This document shows positions 26,019 through 36,240 of a DNA stretch of 64,000 nucleotides, piece after piece; position 1 is the stretch's first letter; every line of letters begins with the position of its first letter. Under the pieces are notes generated by a model. It was not told the origin of the DNA. It did not search any database and saw only the letters and a list, made by a program, of their open reading frames with translations. This DNA comes from Kineococcus mangrovi (lineage in GTDB: Bacteria > Actinomycetota > Actinomycetes > Actinomycetales > Kineococcaceae). The translations under genes and the position numbers were made by a program. Where the stretch lies: assembly GCF_041320705.1 (NCBI RefSeq), contig NZ_JBGGTQ010000001.1, positions 186,001-250,000 on the forward strand, written 5' to 3'.

Positions 26019-26103
26019 CCCTTGACCCTCCCACGACCGCTCGACACACTTCCTTCAGGGCTCGAATCAAAGCCCGGCACACCCACGATCACCGGAGACC
26101 CCG
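26019..26103. promoter_or_regulatory. Divergent ROK/GH13 promoter region with weak palindrome
   Basis: Around 26057-26076 the sequence GGGCTCGAATCAAAGCCC has complementary ends (GGGCT/AGCCC) around an AT-richer centre, a plausible ROK operator given its position between the two divergent starts. CCGGAG at 26093-26098 serves the glucosidase. Confidence 0.4.
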
Positions 26104-27717
26104 TTGACCCAGCCCCAGGACTGGTGGCGCCAGGCCGTCGTCTACCAGGTCTACCCGCGCAGCTTCGCCGACTCGAACGGCGACGGGATCGGGGACCTGC
26201 CCGGGATCACGTCCCGCGTCCCGCACCTCGCGGCCCTCGGCGTCGACGCCGTCTGGCTCAGCCCCTTCTACCCCTCGGCCCTGGCCGACGGCGGCTACGA
26301 CGTCGACGACCACCGCGACGTCGACCCGAGGATCGGCACCCTGGAGCAGTTCGACGAGATGGTCGCCGTGCTGCACGCCGCCGGCATCAAGCTCGTCGTC
26401 GACATCGTCCCCAACCACTCCTCGAACCGGCACGCGTGGTTCCAGCAGGCCCTGGCCGCCGGACCCGGCTCACCCGAGCGCGAGCGGTACGTGTTCCGCC
26501 GCGGCGCGGGAGCGGACGGCGAACTGCCCCCGAGCGACTGGACCGCGATGTTCGGCGGGTCGGCGTGGGAACCCGTCGGGGACGGCGAGTGGTACCTGCA
26601 CCTGTTCGCCCCCGAGCAGCCGGACTGGAACTGGAACCACCCCGACGTGCGCGAGGACCACCTGCGCACGCTGCGGTTCTGGGCCGACCGCGGGGTCGAC
26701 GGGTTCCGCATCGACGTCGCGAACTCCCTGGCCAAGGACCTGACCGAACCCCTGCCCACCGAGGCCGAGCTCGCCGACCTCGTCGACGGGGCGCACCGCT
26801 TCTTCGACCGCGATGAGGTGCACGACGTGTACGTCGAGTGGCGCAAGCTGTTCGACGAGTACGACCCGCCGCGCACCGCGGTCGCCGAGGCCTGGGTGCC
26901 CGCCCACCGCCGCGCCCGGTACGCCTCCCCCGAGGGGCTGGGCCAGGCGTTCAACTTCGACCTGCTGCAGGCCGACTTCGACGCCACCGCGTTCCGGCGG
27001 ATCGTGACGGAGAACCTCGCCTTCGCCCGGGAGGCGGGCAGTTCCTCGACGTGGGTCCTGTCGAACCACGACGTCGTCCGGCACACCAGCCGCTACGCGC
27101 TGCCCGCCGGCGCCGACCAGAACGCCTGGCTGCTCTCGAACGGCGAGGACCCCGAACCGGACACGCCCGGTGGTCTGCGCCGGGCCCGCGCGGCGACGGC
27201 CTTCACCCTCGCGCTGCCCGGCAGCACCTACCTGTACCAGGGTGAGGAACTCGGGCTGGCCGAGGTCGCCGACATCCCCGCGGCCGACCTGCAGGACCCC
27301 ACGTGGCTGCGTTCCGGCGGGGCCGAGAAGGGGCGCGACGGGTGCCGCGTCCCGTTGCCCTGGACCGCGGCCGGACCCTCCTTCGGGTTCGGCCCGGGCG
27401 GGGCGCACCTGCCGCAGCCGTCGTGGTTCGCCGACGTCGCGGCCGACCAGCAGGACGGCGTCGAGGGGTCCACGCTCGAGCTGTACCGGCAGGCCCTCGC
27501 CACCCGGCGCCGCCTGCAGGGCGCCGAGGAGCTGCAGTGGCTCCAGACACCCGCGGGCGTCGTGGCGTTCACCCGGCCCGGCGGTTGGACCTGCCTGACG
27601 AACTTCGGCGACGAGCCGGTGGACCTGCCCGCGGGTCGTCTGGTGCTGACCAGCGGTGACCTGGCCGACGGGCGGGTGCCGCGGGACACGACGGTGTGGG
27701 TCGTGGCTCCGCAGTGA
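26104..27717 (+). CDS. GH13 alpha-glucosidase
   Basis: The 537-residue glycoside hydrolase has the (beta/alpha)8 motifs: WWRQAVVYQVYPRSFADSNGDGIGDLPGI, VDIVPNHSS, the nucleophile Asp in GFRIDVAN, the acid/base Glu in AVAEAW, and the transition-state Asp in LSNHDVV. QPDWNWNHPDVRE is typical of oligo-alpha-glucosidases acting on maltose- or isomaltose-type sugars. No signal peptide is present, so it acts in the cytoplasm. The start is TTG 26104 with CCGGAG upstream, an uncommon start codon. Control by the divergent ROK protein is likely. Confidence 0.92.
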   Translation: MTQPQDWWRQAVVYQVYPRSFADSNGDGIGDLPGITSRVPHLAALGVDAVWLSPFYPSALADGGYDVDDHRDVDPRIGTLEQFDEMVAVLHAAGIKLVVDIVPNHSSNRHAWFQQALAAGPGSPERERYVFRRGAGADGELPPSDWTAMFGGSAWEPVGDGEWYLHLFAPEQPDWNWNHPDVREDHLRTLRFWADRGVDGFRIDVANSLAKDLTEPLPTEAELADLVDGAHRFFDRDEVHDVYVEWRKLFDEYDPPRTAVAEAWVPAHRRARYASPEGLGQAFNFDLLQADFDATAFRRIVTENLAFAREAGSSSTWVLSNHDVVRHTSRYALPAGADQNAWLLSNGEDPEPDTPGGLRRARAATAFTLALPGSTYLYQGEELGLAEVADIPAADLQDPTWLRSGGAEKGRDGCRVPLPWTAAGPSFGFGPGGAHLPQPSWFADVAADQQDGVEGSTLELYRQALATRRRLQGAEELQWLQTPAGVVAFTRPGGWTCLTNFGDEPVDLPAGRLVLTSGDLADGRVPRDTTVWVVAPQ

Positions 27718-27743
27718 GCTGAACCGTCACGAGGCCGGAGCTG

Positions 27744-28310
27744 TCAGGCCTCGCGGCGGGACAGCACCCACGCGGCCGCGGCGCAGATCCCCGCGGGGAC
27801 GAGCGCGGCGGCCGCGGCGGCGTACGGGGTGGCGGGGGTGCCCGAGACCCAGGACGGGAACGGTCCGTCCGACCACGACGACACGGTCACCGGCGTGGCG
27901 CGCGCGTACGGGGTGGTCGGCGCCGCGGCCACCACGACGCCCGCGAGCGCCGCGGCCACGCCGACGAGGGCGCTCGCCAGCGCCAGCACCGCAGCGGTCC
28001 GGCGCACGCGACCGTCGACCCGCCAGTCCCGCGGAGCCCACCGGCAGGCGGCGAGCGCCGCGGACCCGAGCGCGGCGCAGGTCAGGGCGAGCGGCGCCCC
28101 GAGCCCGGTGCTCGCCCACGAGAGCCGGTCGAGGACGCCGGGCAGCGGGGACAGGCCCACCACGGCGACCTCCGGCGGGACGTAGGGGCCGCCCAGCCCG
28201 TGCCCGGTCCAGCCCCGCACGGCCGCGACCGCGAGGGCCAGGACCGGGACGGCGGTCCCGGCGGTGAGGGCCCAGGGGCGCCAGGGGCGCCAGGGGACCT
28301 CCGACCTCAC
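27744..28310 (-). CDS. Membrane protein of unknown function
   Basis: The 188-residue protein has about four hydrophobic segments (near 14-32, 70-90, 105-130 and 160-182) in an Ala/Val-rich sequence. No family is recognised. Its ATG overlaps the stop of the upstream membrane-protein gene by 4 nt. The stop region carries a CGAGGCC/GGCCTCG hairpin (27730-27753) shared with the convergent glucosidase gene. The pair may be an actinobacteria-specific membrane complex. Confidence 0.6.
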   Translation of the reverse strand: MRSEVPWRPWRPWALTAGTAVPVLALAVAAVRGWTGHGLGGPYVPPEVAVVGLSPLPGVLDRLSWASTGLGAPLALTCAALGSAALAACRWAPRDWRVDGRVRRTAAVLALASALVGVAAALAGVVVAAAPTTPYARATPVTVSSWSDGPFPSWVSGTPATPYAAAAAALVPAGICAAAAWVLSRREA

Positions 28311-28867
28311 GCCCGCTCCCGGCGGCGCACGAGGGCCAGTCCGGCGAGGGCGGCGAACACCGTCTCCGCCACGAGGGAACCCGTGGCCGGCGCGTCCCGG
28401 ACCGCGACGGCCGGGGTGAGGACGAGCGTGCCCCCGGTGCCGTGGAGGGCACCGGACGCGACGACCACGGCCGTGACCGCGGCCAGGGCCACGACGAGGG
28501 CAGCCGTGACGACACCGGCGACCCGGACACCGCGCGGCACCGCGGTCCCGGCGACGGTCAGCGCCGCGAGGACCGCCAGGCCGAGGCAGGACGTCACCAG
28601 GGCGGGCGAGGTCGCCACCGCCGAGAGCACCTGGCCCCAGTCCGTCCCGGTCTGCGGCCAGTCGCCCCCGTCGCCGAGGTAGACGATCGTGGCAGTGGCA
28701 GTGGCCGCGGTCGCCTCACCCGGACCGGGCGAGAACACCGCCTCGTCGTCCGGGGCGGCGAAGGCCAGTGCGAGGGCGGCGCCGGCGAGGAGGAACGCGA
28801 CGGGCAGCGCCGCGACGACCAGGGCCCCGCCGGCCAGGCGCGCCGAGGGCACGGGGAGGGCAGGCAC
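28307..28867 (-). CDS. Membrane protein of unknown function
   Basis: The 186-residue protein has an N-terminal hydrophobic segment (about 12-37) that could be a signal anchor, and an extracytoplasmic stretch with FSPGPGEAT and [22 protein letters not shown]. Two or three further membrane segments lie at about 88-108, 117-140 and 165-180. It is the first gene of a two-gene unit with 27744-28310 and is divergent from cds1, 59 bp away. No family is recognised. Confidence 0.6.
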   Translation of the reverse strand: MPALPVPSARLAGGALVVAALPVAFLLAGAALALAFAAPDDEAVFSPGPGEATAATATATIVYLGDGGDWPQTGTDWGQVLSAVATSPALVTSCLGLAVLAALTVAGTAVPRGVRVAGVVTAALVVALAAVTAVVVASGALHGTGGTLVLTPAVAVRDAPATGSLVAETVFAALAGLALVRRRERA

Positions 28868-28926
28868 TCCTCGACGGTAGGGCCGCGGGGGCCGGGGACC
28901 GGGCGACTCGCCGGTACGGTCACCCG

Positions 28927-29982
28927 ATGAGCTCCCCCGAGGACCGCGACTGGGTGCACACCGCCGTGCGGGTCGTCGAGGCGGACGCCAACCGCAGCGC
29001 CGACACCCACCTGCGGGTCCTCGACCTCCCGACCGAGTGGGGCGTGCGGCTCTACCTCAAGGACGAGTCGACGCACCCCACCGGTTCGCTCAAGCACCGC
29101 CTCGCCCGCTCGCTGTTCCTCTTCGGGCTCAGCAACGGCGACATCGGCCCCGGCACGACGCTCGTGGAGGCCTCCAGCGGCTCGACGGCGGTCTCGGAGG
29201 CGTACTTCGCCCGGTTGCTCGGGCTGGACTTCGTCGCCGTCGTCCCGGCCGCGACGTCGACCGCGAAGCTGGACCTCATCCGCCGTCAGGACGGTCGCCT
29301 GCACCTCGTGGACGACCCCGGGCACGTCTACGCGGCCGCGGAGGAGCTCGGGGCGCGGCCGGGGTTCTTCTACCTCGACCAGTTCGCGATGGCCTCGACC
29401 GTCACCGACTGGCGCGGCAACAACAACATCGCCTGCTCGATCTTCGAGCAGCTCGCCCTGGAGCCCCACCCCGAGCCGGAGTGGATCGTCGTCGGCGCCG
29501 GCACCGGTGGCACGAGCGCGACGATCGGCCGCTACTGCCGGTACGCCCAGCACGGGACGAAGCTGGCCGTGGCCGACCCGGAGGGGTCGGCGTTCGCGCG
29601 GGCGTGGCGCACCGGGTCCCGCGACGTCACGGCACGCGGTTCGCGCATCGAGGGCATCGGCCGGCCCCGCGTCGAACCCTCGTTCGTGCCCTCGGTCATC
29701 GACGAGGTCGTCACCGTCCCCGACGACGAGTCGGTCGCGGCGATGCGGGTGCTGTTCGAGCGCACCGGCATCCGCGCCGGTGCCTCGACGGGGACGAACC
29801 TGTGCGTCGCGCTGCGGCTCGTGCACCGGATGCGTGGCGAGGACCGCGCGGGGTCGGTCGTGACGCTCGTCTGCGACGACGGGAACCGCTACCTCGACAC
29901 GTACTGGTCGGACGAGTGGCTGGCCGCGAAGGGGTTCGACCTCGACGCGGGGCGCCGGGCGGTGGAACCCTTGTTCCCGTGA
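28927..29982 (+). CDS. cds1: PLP-dependent L-cysteine desulfhydrase (Cds1-type)
   Basis: The 351-residue fold-type II PLP enzyme is very close to mycobacterial Rv3684 (Cds1), which releases H2S, pyruvate and ammonia from cysteine. Shared blocks are [45 protein letters not shown] with the PLP Lys, [54 protein letters not shown] and VADPEGSAF. It differs from cysteine synthase in these motifs. ATG 28927 has TACGGT 6 nt upstream and no Shine-Dalgarno, which suggests a leaderless transcript. A hydrolase gene is coupled downstream. Confidence 0.85.
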   Translation: MSSPEDRDWVHTAVRVVEADANRSADTHLRVLDLPTEWGVRLYLKDESTHPTGSLKHRLARSLFLFGLSNGDIGPGTTLVEASSGSTAVSEAYFARLLGLDFVAVVPAATSTAKLDLIRRQDGRLHLVDDPGHVYAAAEELGARPGFFYLDQFAMASTVTDWRGNNNIACSIFEQLALEPHPEPEWIVVGAGTGGTSATIGRYCRYAQHGTKLAVADPEGSAFARAWRTGSRDVTARGSRIEGIGRPRVEPSFVPSVIDEVVTVPDDESVAAMRVLFERTGIRAGASTGTNLCVALRLVHRMRGEDRAGSVVTLVCDDGNRYLDTYWSDEWLAAKGFDLDAGRRAVEPLFP

Positions 29983-30725
29983 CCTCCACGGGCGGCGTGC
30001 GGCGCACCGAGCTGGAACTCCCGGACGGGCGCGCCCTGGGGATCCACGACACCGGCCCGGACGCGGGCGCGTCGGTCGTCCTGTGGCACGGCGGCAGCCC
30101 GAACACGGGTGAACCGCCCGCCCCGTGGCGGGACGACGGCGAACGCTGGATCGGCGTGGACCGCCCCGGCTACGGGCGCTCCACCCGTCTGCCGGGGCGC
30201 CGCGTGGCGGACGTCACCACCGACGTGGGCGCCGTGCTGGACCACCTCGGGATCGCCACCTGCCGCACGGTCGGGCACTCCGGCGGCGCCTCGCACGCGC
30301 TGGCCTGCGCCGCCCTGCTGCCGGACCGGGTGACAGCGGCCCTGTGCCTGTCCGGCCTCAGCCCCGGGGACCCGCTGGAGGCGCCCGACACCGGGGACGA
30401 GATCCCGTTCACGCCCGAGGACCGGGCCGTGCTCGCCGGCCCGTGGGCGTGGTTCGAGACGGTCGTCGCCGAGGCGTCCGGGTCGCCCGGTTTCGACGAC
30501 GACGAGCTCGCCCACGCCGGGGACTGGGGTTTCGACCCGGCGGTCACGACGGTGCCGGTGCGGATCGTCCACGGTGAGGCGGACCTCGTGGTGCCGATCG
30601 GGCACGCCTACCGCCTGGCCCGGCTCCTGCCCGCCGCGGAGCTCGTCGTCGTGCCCGGCGCGGGCCACCTGTCCGTCCTGGAGCACCTCGACGCCCGTGG
30701 AGGTCTGACGCGCGGCGCAGGGTGA
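29979..30725 (+). CDS. Alpha/beta hydrolase
   Basis: The 248-residue protein has the hydrolase fold with an oxyanion segment [12 protein letters not shown], the nucleophile elbow GHSGGAS (Ser about 100), an acid Asp in [15 protein letters not shown], and the catalytic His in [15 protein letters not shown] 29979 overlaps the cds1 stop by 4 nt. The substrate cannot be predicted. Coupling to cds1 suggests a joint role in sulfur-compound turnover, which is inference. Confidence 0.85.
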   Translation: MTSTGGVRRTELELPDGRALGIHDTGPDAGASVVLWHGGSPNTGEPPAPWRDDGERWIGVDRPGYGRSTRLPGRRVADVTTDVGAVLDHLGIATCRTVGHSGGASHALACAALLPDRVTAALCLSGLSPGDPLEAPDTGDEIPFTPEDRAVLAGPWAWFETVVAEASGSPGFDDDELAHAGDWGFDPAVTTVPVRIVHGEADLVVPIGHAYRLARLLPAAELVVVPGAGHLSVLEHLDARGGLTRGAG

Positions 30726-30768
30726 TCCGGCGTCGGGACGGCCGCCTCCCGCTCGCACCGGTCACGGT

Positions 30769-31491
30769 TCAGGGCCCGGTGGCCCGGGCCCGGCGCCGGA
30801 GGGCCGCCGGTTCCGCCCCCAGCCCCACGGCGGCGAGGGTGGGTTCTCGGCCGGCTTCGATGTGGGCGTAGGCGACCGAGCTCGCCAGCCGCTCCTTGCC
30901 AGAGGCGATGGCCTCGACGAGCTCGTGGTGCTCCTCGCACGCCTTGTCCGTGTCGCGCTGGCTGGTCAGGAAGAACAGCCACGTCATCCACTGGGTGATG
31001 GGACGCATCAGCGACACCATGAGCCGGTTGCCGGTGAACTCCACGACCTCCTCGTGGAACCGGGTGCTCGCCTCGGCCGTGCCCAGCGGGTCGCCGGTGT
31101 GCGCGACGTCGTCGGCGGCGGCGAGCGCGCGCAGGAGCCCGTCGGTGGGTCTGCCGTCCGCGGCGAGCCGGGCGGCCCCGGCGGCCGCCTCGACCTCCAG
31201 GCCGAGCCGGACGTCGAACAGCTCGACGACCCGCTGCCGGGTCCAGGTGCTGACGACCGCGCTGCGCCGCGGCTCGGTCTCGATGTACCCGTCGCGCTCG
31301 AGCAGCGGGAAGCACTCCCGCAGCGGGACCCGGGAGATCTGGAGCTGCTCGGTCAGCAGCTTCTCGTGCAACCGCATGCCCTGCGGGTAGTCCCCGAGGA
31401 TGATGGACCGGCTGATGCGCCGGTAGGCCTGCAGGGACAGCGGTTCACCGTCGGTGGGCCACAGCGGGGCGCTCTCGCAGCTGCTCGGCAC
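30769..31491 (-). CDS. GntR-family (FCD) regulator of the allantoin/hydantoin-type operon
   Basis: From GTG 31491 (GAGGGGG upstream) the product has 240 residues; an alternative ATG lies at 31527. The N-terminal winged helix (LQAYRRISRSIILGDYPQGMRLHEKLLTEQLQISRVPLRECFPLLERDGYIE) is followed by a helical FCD domain with FDVRLGLEVEAAAGAARL, FHEEVVEFTGN and EEHHELVEAIASG. It is the last gene of the leftward operon that begins at 38518 and overlaps the racemase gene. It probably represses the operon at the TGTATTACA palindrome near 38600. Confidence 0.85.
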   Translation of the reverse strand: MPSSCESAPLWPTDGEPLSLQAYRRISRSIILGDYPQGMRLHEKLLTEQLQISRVPLRECFPLLERDGYIETEPRRSAVVSTWTRQRVVELFDVRLGLEVEAAAGAARLAADGRPTDGLLRALAAADDVAHTGDPLGTAEASTRFHEEVVEFTGNRLMVSLMRPITQWMTWLFFLTSQRDTDKACEEHHELVEAIASGKERLASSVAYAHIEAGREPTLAAVGLGAEPAALRRRARATGP

Positions 31492-32293
31492 CGGTCCCCC
31501 TCGTCGTCGCACGTGAGTGCTCAGCATGCCGGTCGCCCGCCCCGGCCGGGACGGGCTGGTCGGGGTGCCGCCCGGACCCGGGCCGCCACCCCGTCCAGCC
31601 CTTGGCGGGGTCGGGGCCGGCGAAGGGACCCTTCTTGCTCGTCCGCTTGCCGAGGTGGACCAGGTCCTCGGCCAGCGCGACGCCGGAGGCGACCGAGTCG
31701 AAGACCGGCACCCCCAGGGCGGCTTCCATCCGGCGGTCCAGACCGGCGAAGCCGGCGCACCCCAGCACGAGGGAGTCGGCACCGGCGGCCAGGAGGTCGC
31801 GCCCCTGCTCGACGAGGAGCTCCACCGACGCCTCGGCGTCGTCGTGGATGGTCACCACCGGCACGGCGGTGGCGCGCACACCGGCGCACCGTTCCCACAG
31901 GCCGGCGCTCCGCAGGCTGTCCTCGATGCCCGCCAGGGTCGACGCCACGGTGGTGACGACGCCGAAACGGTGCGAGACCAGCACGGCCAGCAGGGCGGAC
32001 GCCTCGGTGATGTCGACGACCGGCACGTCGAGGACCTGCCGCACGCCCTCGCGGCCGTGCTCGCCGTACCCGGCCATCACGACGGCGTCGAAGGTCTCGG
32101 AGGTCCCGAGCACGGTGTCCAGGACGGCCGTCGCCGTCACCAGGCTCTCGTAGTACCCCTCGGCCGAGGCCGGGCCCCAGCCGGGTTGGACCGCGATGAT
32201 CTCGGTGCCCGGGGTCGCGGCGGCGCGGGCACCGGCCGCGATGACCTCGGTGATGACCGTCGAGGTGTTGCAGTTGACGACGAGGATGCGCAT
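31445..32293 (-). CDS. Asp/Glu/hydantoin (allantoin) racemase family protein
   Basis: The 282-residue enzyme has the two-Cys racemase fold of hydantoin and allantoin racemases: RILVVNCNTSTVIT, AVVMAGYGEHGREGVRQVLDVPVVDITEAS and LGCAGFAGLDRRMEAALGVPVFDSVASGVALAEDL. The first cysteine position is not in the usual A-x-C-x-D form (GYGEHG), while the second (LGCAGF) is present. The C-terminal 45 residues are basic and atypical and overlap the start of the GntR gene by 47 nt. The protein probably interconverts enantiomers of the imported ureide or hydantoin. Confidence 0.8.
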   Translation of the reverse strand: MRILVVNCNTSTVITEVIAAGARAAATPGTEIIAVQPGWGPASAEGYYESLVTATAVLDTVLGTSETFDAVVMAGYGEHGREGVRQVLDVPVVDITEASALLAVLVSHRFGVVTTVASTLAGIEDSLRSAGLWERCAGVRATAVPVVTIHDDAEASVELLVEQGRDLLAAGADSLVLGCAGFAGLDRRMEAALGVPVFDSVASGVALAEDLVHLGKRTSKKGPFAGPDPAKGWTGWRPGSGRHPDQPVPAGAGDRHAEHSRATTRGTGAEQLRERPAVAHRR

Positions 32294-32366
32294 GGGACCT
32301 TCCTACCGGCCCCTGGGCCGGAGACGACCGCCGAGGGCCGGGTGGAACGGGTGGGCCGGCCGCCGT

Positions 32367-33275
32367 TCAGCGAGCGGTGGGCAGCAGGTTCGTCGGGCGG
32401 GAGTCGACGAACTCCTCGTAGGCGATCGGTTCGGTGACCAGGTGGCCCGCGGCGATCCCGGTCTGCCAGCGGTCGTAGCCGGCGCGGTCGATGACCGGGG
32501 TGGTCCACATGGAGTTCGTGCGGTACTCGTCGGCCACCCGCACGAGCAGGTCGGGGTCGAAGGCCGGGAACGTCCGGGCCAGGAAGTCCCGGTACTCCGC
32601 GGCGGGGTGCTCGTCGATCCAGTCCATCGCCCGCCCCAGACCCCGGACGAAGCGACCCTGCAGTTCGACGCGCGCCGCGTCCGAGGCGCCCTGCGCGTAG
32701 TAGACGCTCCACGGGACGTCGGGGGTCACGACGGCCAGCGGCGCCACGACGTGCAGGTCGGTGCGCGCGCACAGCGTGAGTGCGGAGGGGTGGTCGACGA
32801 CGAGGTAGTCACCCATGCCGCCGGCCATCAGCGTGGACAGCATGGCGCCGTCGAGGTCCTGGACGTAGTTCACCGACCTCGGGTCGACACCCTGCTCGGC
32901 CAGGACGAGTTTGAGGTACAGACCGACGCTGGCGCCGTTGCTGCCCTTCATCGACACCGTCCGCCCGGACATCGCCGCCCAGGAGAAGTCCTCAGCGCGC
33001 TCCCGGCCGACCAGGGCCAGCGGGGCGCGGTTGGCGATCTGGGCGAAGGGGGTGTACTCCGTCGCCCGGCCGCGGTACATCGAGGGCACCCAGATCCCGC
33101 CCAGCGCGGCGTCGGCCGAACCGTCGGCGAGTTCGTCGAGCACGAGGTCCCAGGGTCTGGGCACGGTCGCGGTGACCGTGAGGTCCTCCTCGGCGAAGAA
33201 CCCCCGCCAGGTGGCGACGTACTCGGGGAGGTAGTTCAGGCTGTGGCCGGTGGCGGTGACGTGGAACCGCGTCAT
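32367..33275 (-). CDS. NMT1/THI5-like substrate-binding-fold protein without signal peptide
   Basis: The 302-residue protein resembles NMT1/THI5-type ligand binders: NYLPEYVATWRGFFAEEDLTV, a hinge with LDELADGSADAALGGIW, TVSMKGSNGASVGLYLKLVLAEQGVDPRSVNYV, and WIDEHPAAEYRDFLARTFPAFDPDLL. ATG 33275 follows AGGAGCTACCCGACC, and no export signal or lipobox precedes the fold. It would therefore be cytoplasmic, or it is a catalytic or sensing relative. It sits between the ABC ATPase and the racemase. Confidence 0.75.
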   Translation of the reverse strand: MTRFHVTATGHSLNYLPEYVATWRGFFAEEDLTVTATVPRPWDLVLDELADGSADAALGGIWVPSMYRGRATEYTPFAQIANRAPLALVGRERAEDFSWAAMSGRTVSMKGSNGASVGLYLKLVLAEQGVDPRSVNYVQDLDGAMLSTLMAGGMGDYLVVDHPSALTLCARTDLHVVAPLAVVTPDVPWSVYYAQGASDAARVELQGRFVRGLGRAMDWIDEHPAAEYRDFLARTFPAFDPDLLVRVADEYRTNSMWTTPVIDRAGYDRWQTGIAAGHLVTEPIAYEEFVDSRPTNLLPTAR

Positions 33276-33307
33276 GGTCGGGTAGCTCCTGGGGTTCTGG
33301 TGAGGGA

Positions 33308-34453
<1,146 letters not shown>

Positions 34454-34459
34454 GTGACA

Positions 34460-35281
34460 TCAACCCTTCACGGCACCGGCGGTCAGGCCGGAGACGATCT
34501 TGCGCTGGACGAGGAGGAAGAAGACGACCGCCGGCACGCTGAACACGAGCGCCGAACCCATGACCGAGGCGAGCGGGGTGTCGTACTGACCGATGAACGA
34601 GGCGAGGCCGACGCTGATCGGCCACTTCGACTGGTCGGACAGGAACGTGCTGGCGAAGAGGAACTCGTTCCAGCCGGCGAAGAAGGCGATGACGGCCGCG
34701 GCGGCGATGCTGGGGGCGATGAGCGGCAGCACGATCATCGTCAGGGACCCGAACCGGGGGCAGCCGTCGACCGTCGCCGACTCCTCGAGCTCCTTCGGGA
34801 CGGAGTCCATGGCGCTCTTGAGGATGAACGTGGAGACCGGCAGCGCGAAACCCACGTTGGCCAGGACGATGCCCCACATGCTGTTGAGCAGACCGAGGGA
34901 GATGAACATCGCGTACAGCGGGACGACGAGCAGCGCCTCGGGCAGGACCTGCGTCATGAAGAGCAGGAAGTTGACCAGCCCCTTGCCGCGGAACCGGTAG
35001 CGGCTCAGCGCGTACCCGCCGATGGCGCCGAGCAGGAGGCTCAGCACGGTGGTGCCGACGGCGATGAACACGCTGTTGCCGATCCAGCGCAGGATCGGGA
35101 TGTCGCCGATGGAGCCGATCAGACCACCGGTGTTCTGCACCTGCGGCCACAACGACTGGGTGCCGGAGAACAGGTCGGCGCTGGGCGACAGGGCCGTCGT
35201 GGCCATCCAGTAGACCGGGAAGCCGGCGGCGACGACCAGGACGGCGACCAGCACCAGCCACGGGACCTTGGTGAGCTTCAC
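34460..35281 (-). CDS. ABC transporter permease (MalG type)
   Basis: The 273-residue membrane protein has six predicted helices and the coupling EAA loop (ESATVDGCPRFGSLTMIVLPLIAPSIAAAAVIAFFAGWNEF). It is the inner-membrane half-channel paired with the 35278-36216 product. GTG 35281 overlaps the previous stop by 4 nt. The family usually moves sugars, but neighbours here point to a nitrogen-rich ring compound. Confidence 0.92.
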   Translation of the reverse strand: MKLTKVPWLVLVAVLVVAAGFPVYWMATTALSPSADLFSGTQSLWPQVQNTGGLIGSIGDIPILRWIGNSVFIAVGTTVLSLLLGAIGGYALSRYRFRGKGLVNFLLFMTQVLPEALLVVPLYAMFISLGLLNSMWGIVLANVGFALPVSTFILKSAMDSVPKELEESATVDGCPRFGSLTMIVLPLIAPSIAAAAVIAFFAGWNEFLFASTFLSDQSKWPISVGLASFIGQYDTPLASVMGSALVFSVPAVVFFLLVQRKIVSGLTAGAVKG

Positions 35282-36216
35282 GCGTCGCTCCCCTTCTGCG
35301 CTCGACGTTCCAGGACCAGTTGGACGGCGGCGATCACCAGGGCCAGCACGAGACCGACGACGCCGTAGGCACCCGCACCACCCAGGTCACGGTCCTCGAA
35401 AGCGGTCTGCCGCAGGGACACCACCAGGGTGCTGGTGCTGTCGAGCGGACCACCGCCGGTCAGCAGGTAGATGATCTCGAACCTGCGGATCGTCCAGACC
35501 GCCATGAGGACCGAGACCAGCCGCAACGTCGGCATGATGTGCGGCAGCGTCACCACCCGGTAGACGCTCAGGGCGTCGGCGCCGTCGACCCGGGCGGCCT
35601 CCCGCACCTCCTCGGGCACCGACTGCAGCGCCGCGAGGAGGACGAGCATGACGAACGGTGCGACCTGCCAGACGGTGACGAGCAGGATCGAGACCGGCGC
35701 CCACGTCGTCGAGGTGAGCCACGGGACCGCGTCGACGCCGAACCAGGACAGGACGCGGTTCAGGATGCCGGAGTTCTCGTTGAACATCCACAGCCAGATC
35801 AACGAGGCCGCGACGTTCGGCACGGCCCAGCCGAAGAGCAGGACGCCCCGGACGACGGCTCGCCCGCGGAACGGGCGGGTGATCGCGAGGGCGGCCACCA
35901 GGCCGATGCCGACCCCGAAGACGACGGTGCCCGCCGTGTAGGAGACGGTGACCCACAGGGAGTGGATCAGCGCGTCCCCGGTGAAGAGCCGGACGTAGTT
36001 CTCCAGCCCGACGAACCGCCCACCGGTCGGGTTCAGCAGCCTGGTGTTCGTGAAGCTGATCCACACCTGCTGGACCAGCGGCCCGAACATGAAGACCGTG
36101 AGGAAGGCCAGTGGCGGGAAGATGAACAGGTACGGGACCGCCCCGCCCCCGCGGTGCCGGCGCCTGGGTGGGCGCCGGGTCGCGGGAGCCTGCGGGGGCG
36201 CCACGGTGGTGGTCAT
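35278..36216 (-). CDS. ABC transporter permease (MalF type)
   Basis: The 312-residue permease has an Arg/Pro-rich cytoplasmic N-terminus (TRRPPRRRHRGGG), a first membrane helix at about 28-50, and the EAA loop EEVREAARVDGADALSVYRVVTLPHIMPTLRLVSVL. ATG 36216 is the start. It forms the transmembrane pair with the following gene. Confidence 0.92.
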   Translation of the reverse strand: MTTTVAPPQAPATRRPPRRRHRGGGAVPYLFIFPPLAFLTVFMFGPLVQQVWISFTNTRLLNPTGGRFVGLENYVRLFTGDALIHSLWVTVSYTAGTVVFGVGIGLVAALAITRPFRGRAVVRGVLLFGWAVPNVAASLIWLWMFNENSGILNRVLSWFGVDAVPWLTSTTWAPVSILLVTVWQVAPFVMLVLLAALQSVPEEVREAARVDGADALSVYRVVTLPHIMPTLRLVSVLMAVWTIRRFEIIYLLTGGGPLDSTSTLVVSLRQTAFEDRDLGGAGAYGVVGLVLALVIAAVQLVLERRAQKGSDA

Positions 36217-36240
36217 GCGAACCTCTCGAGGGCGAGCGGG

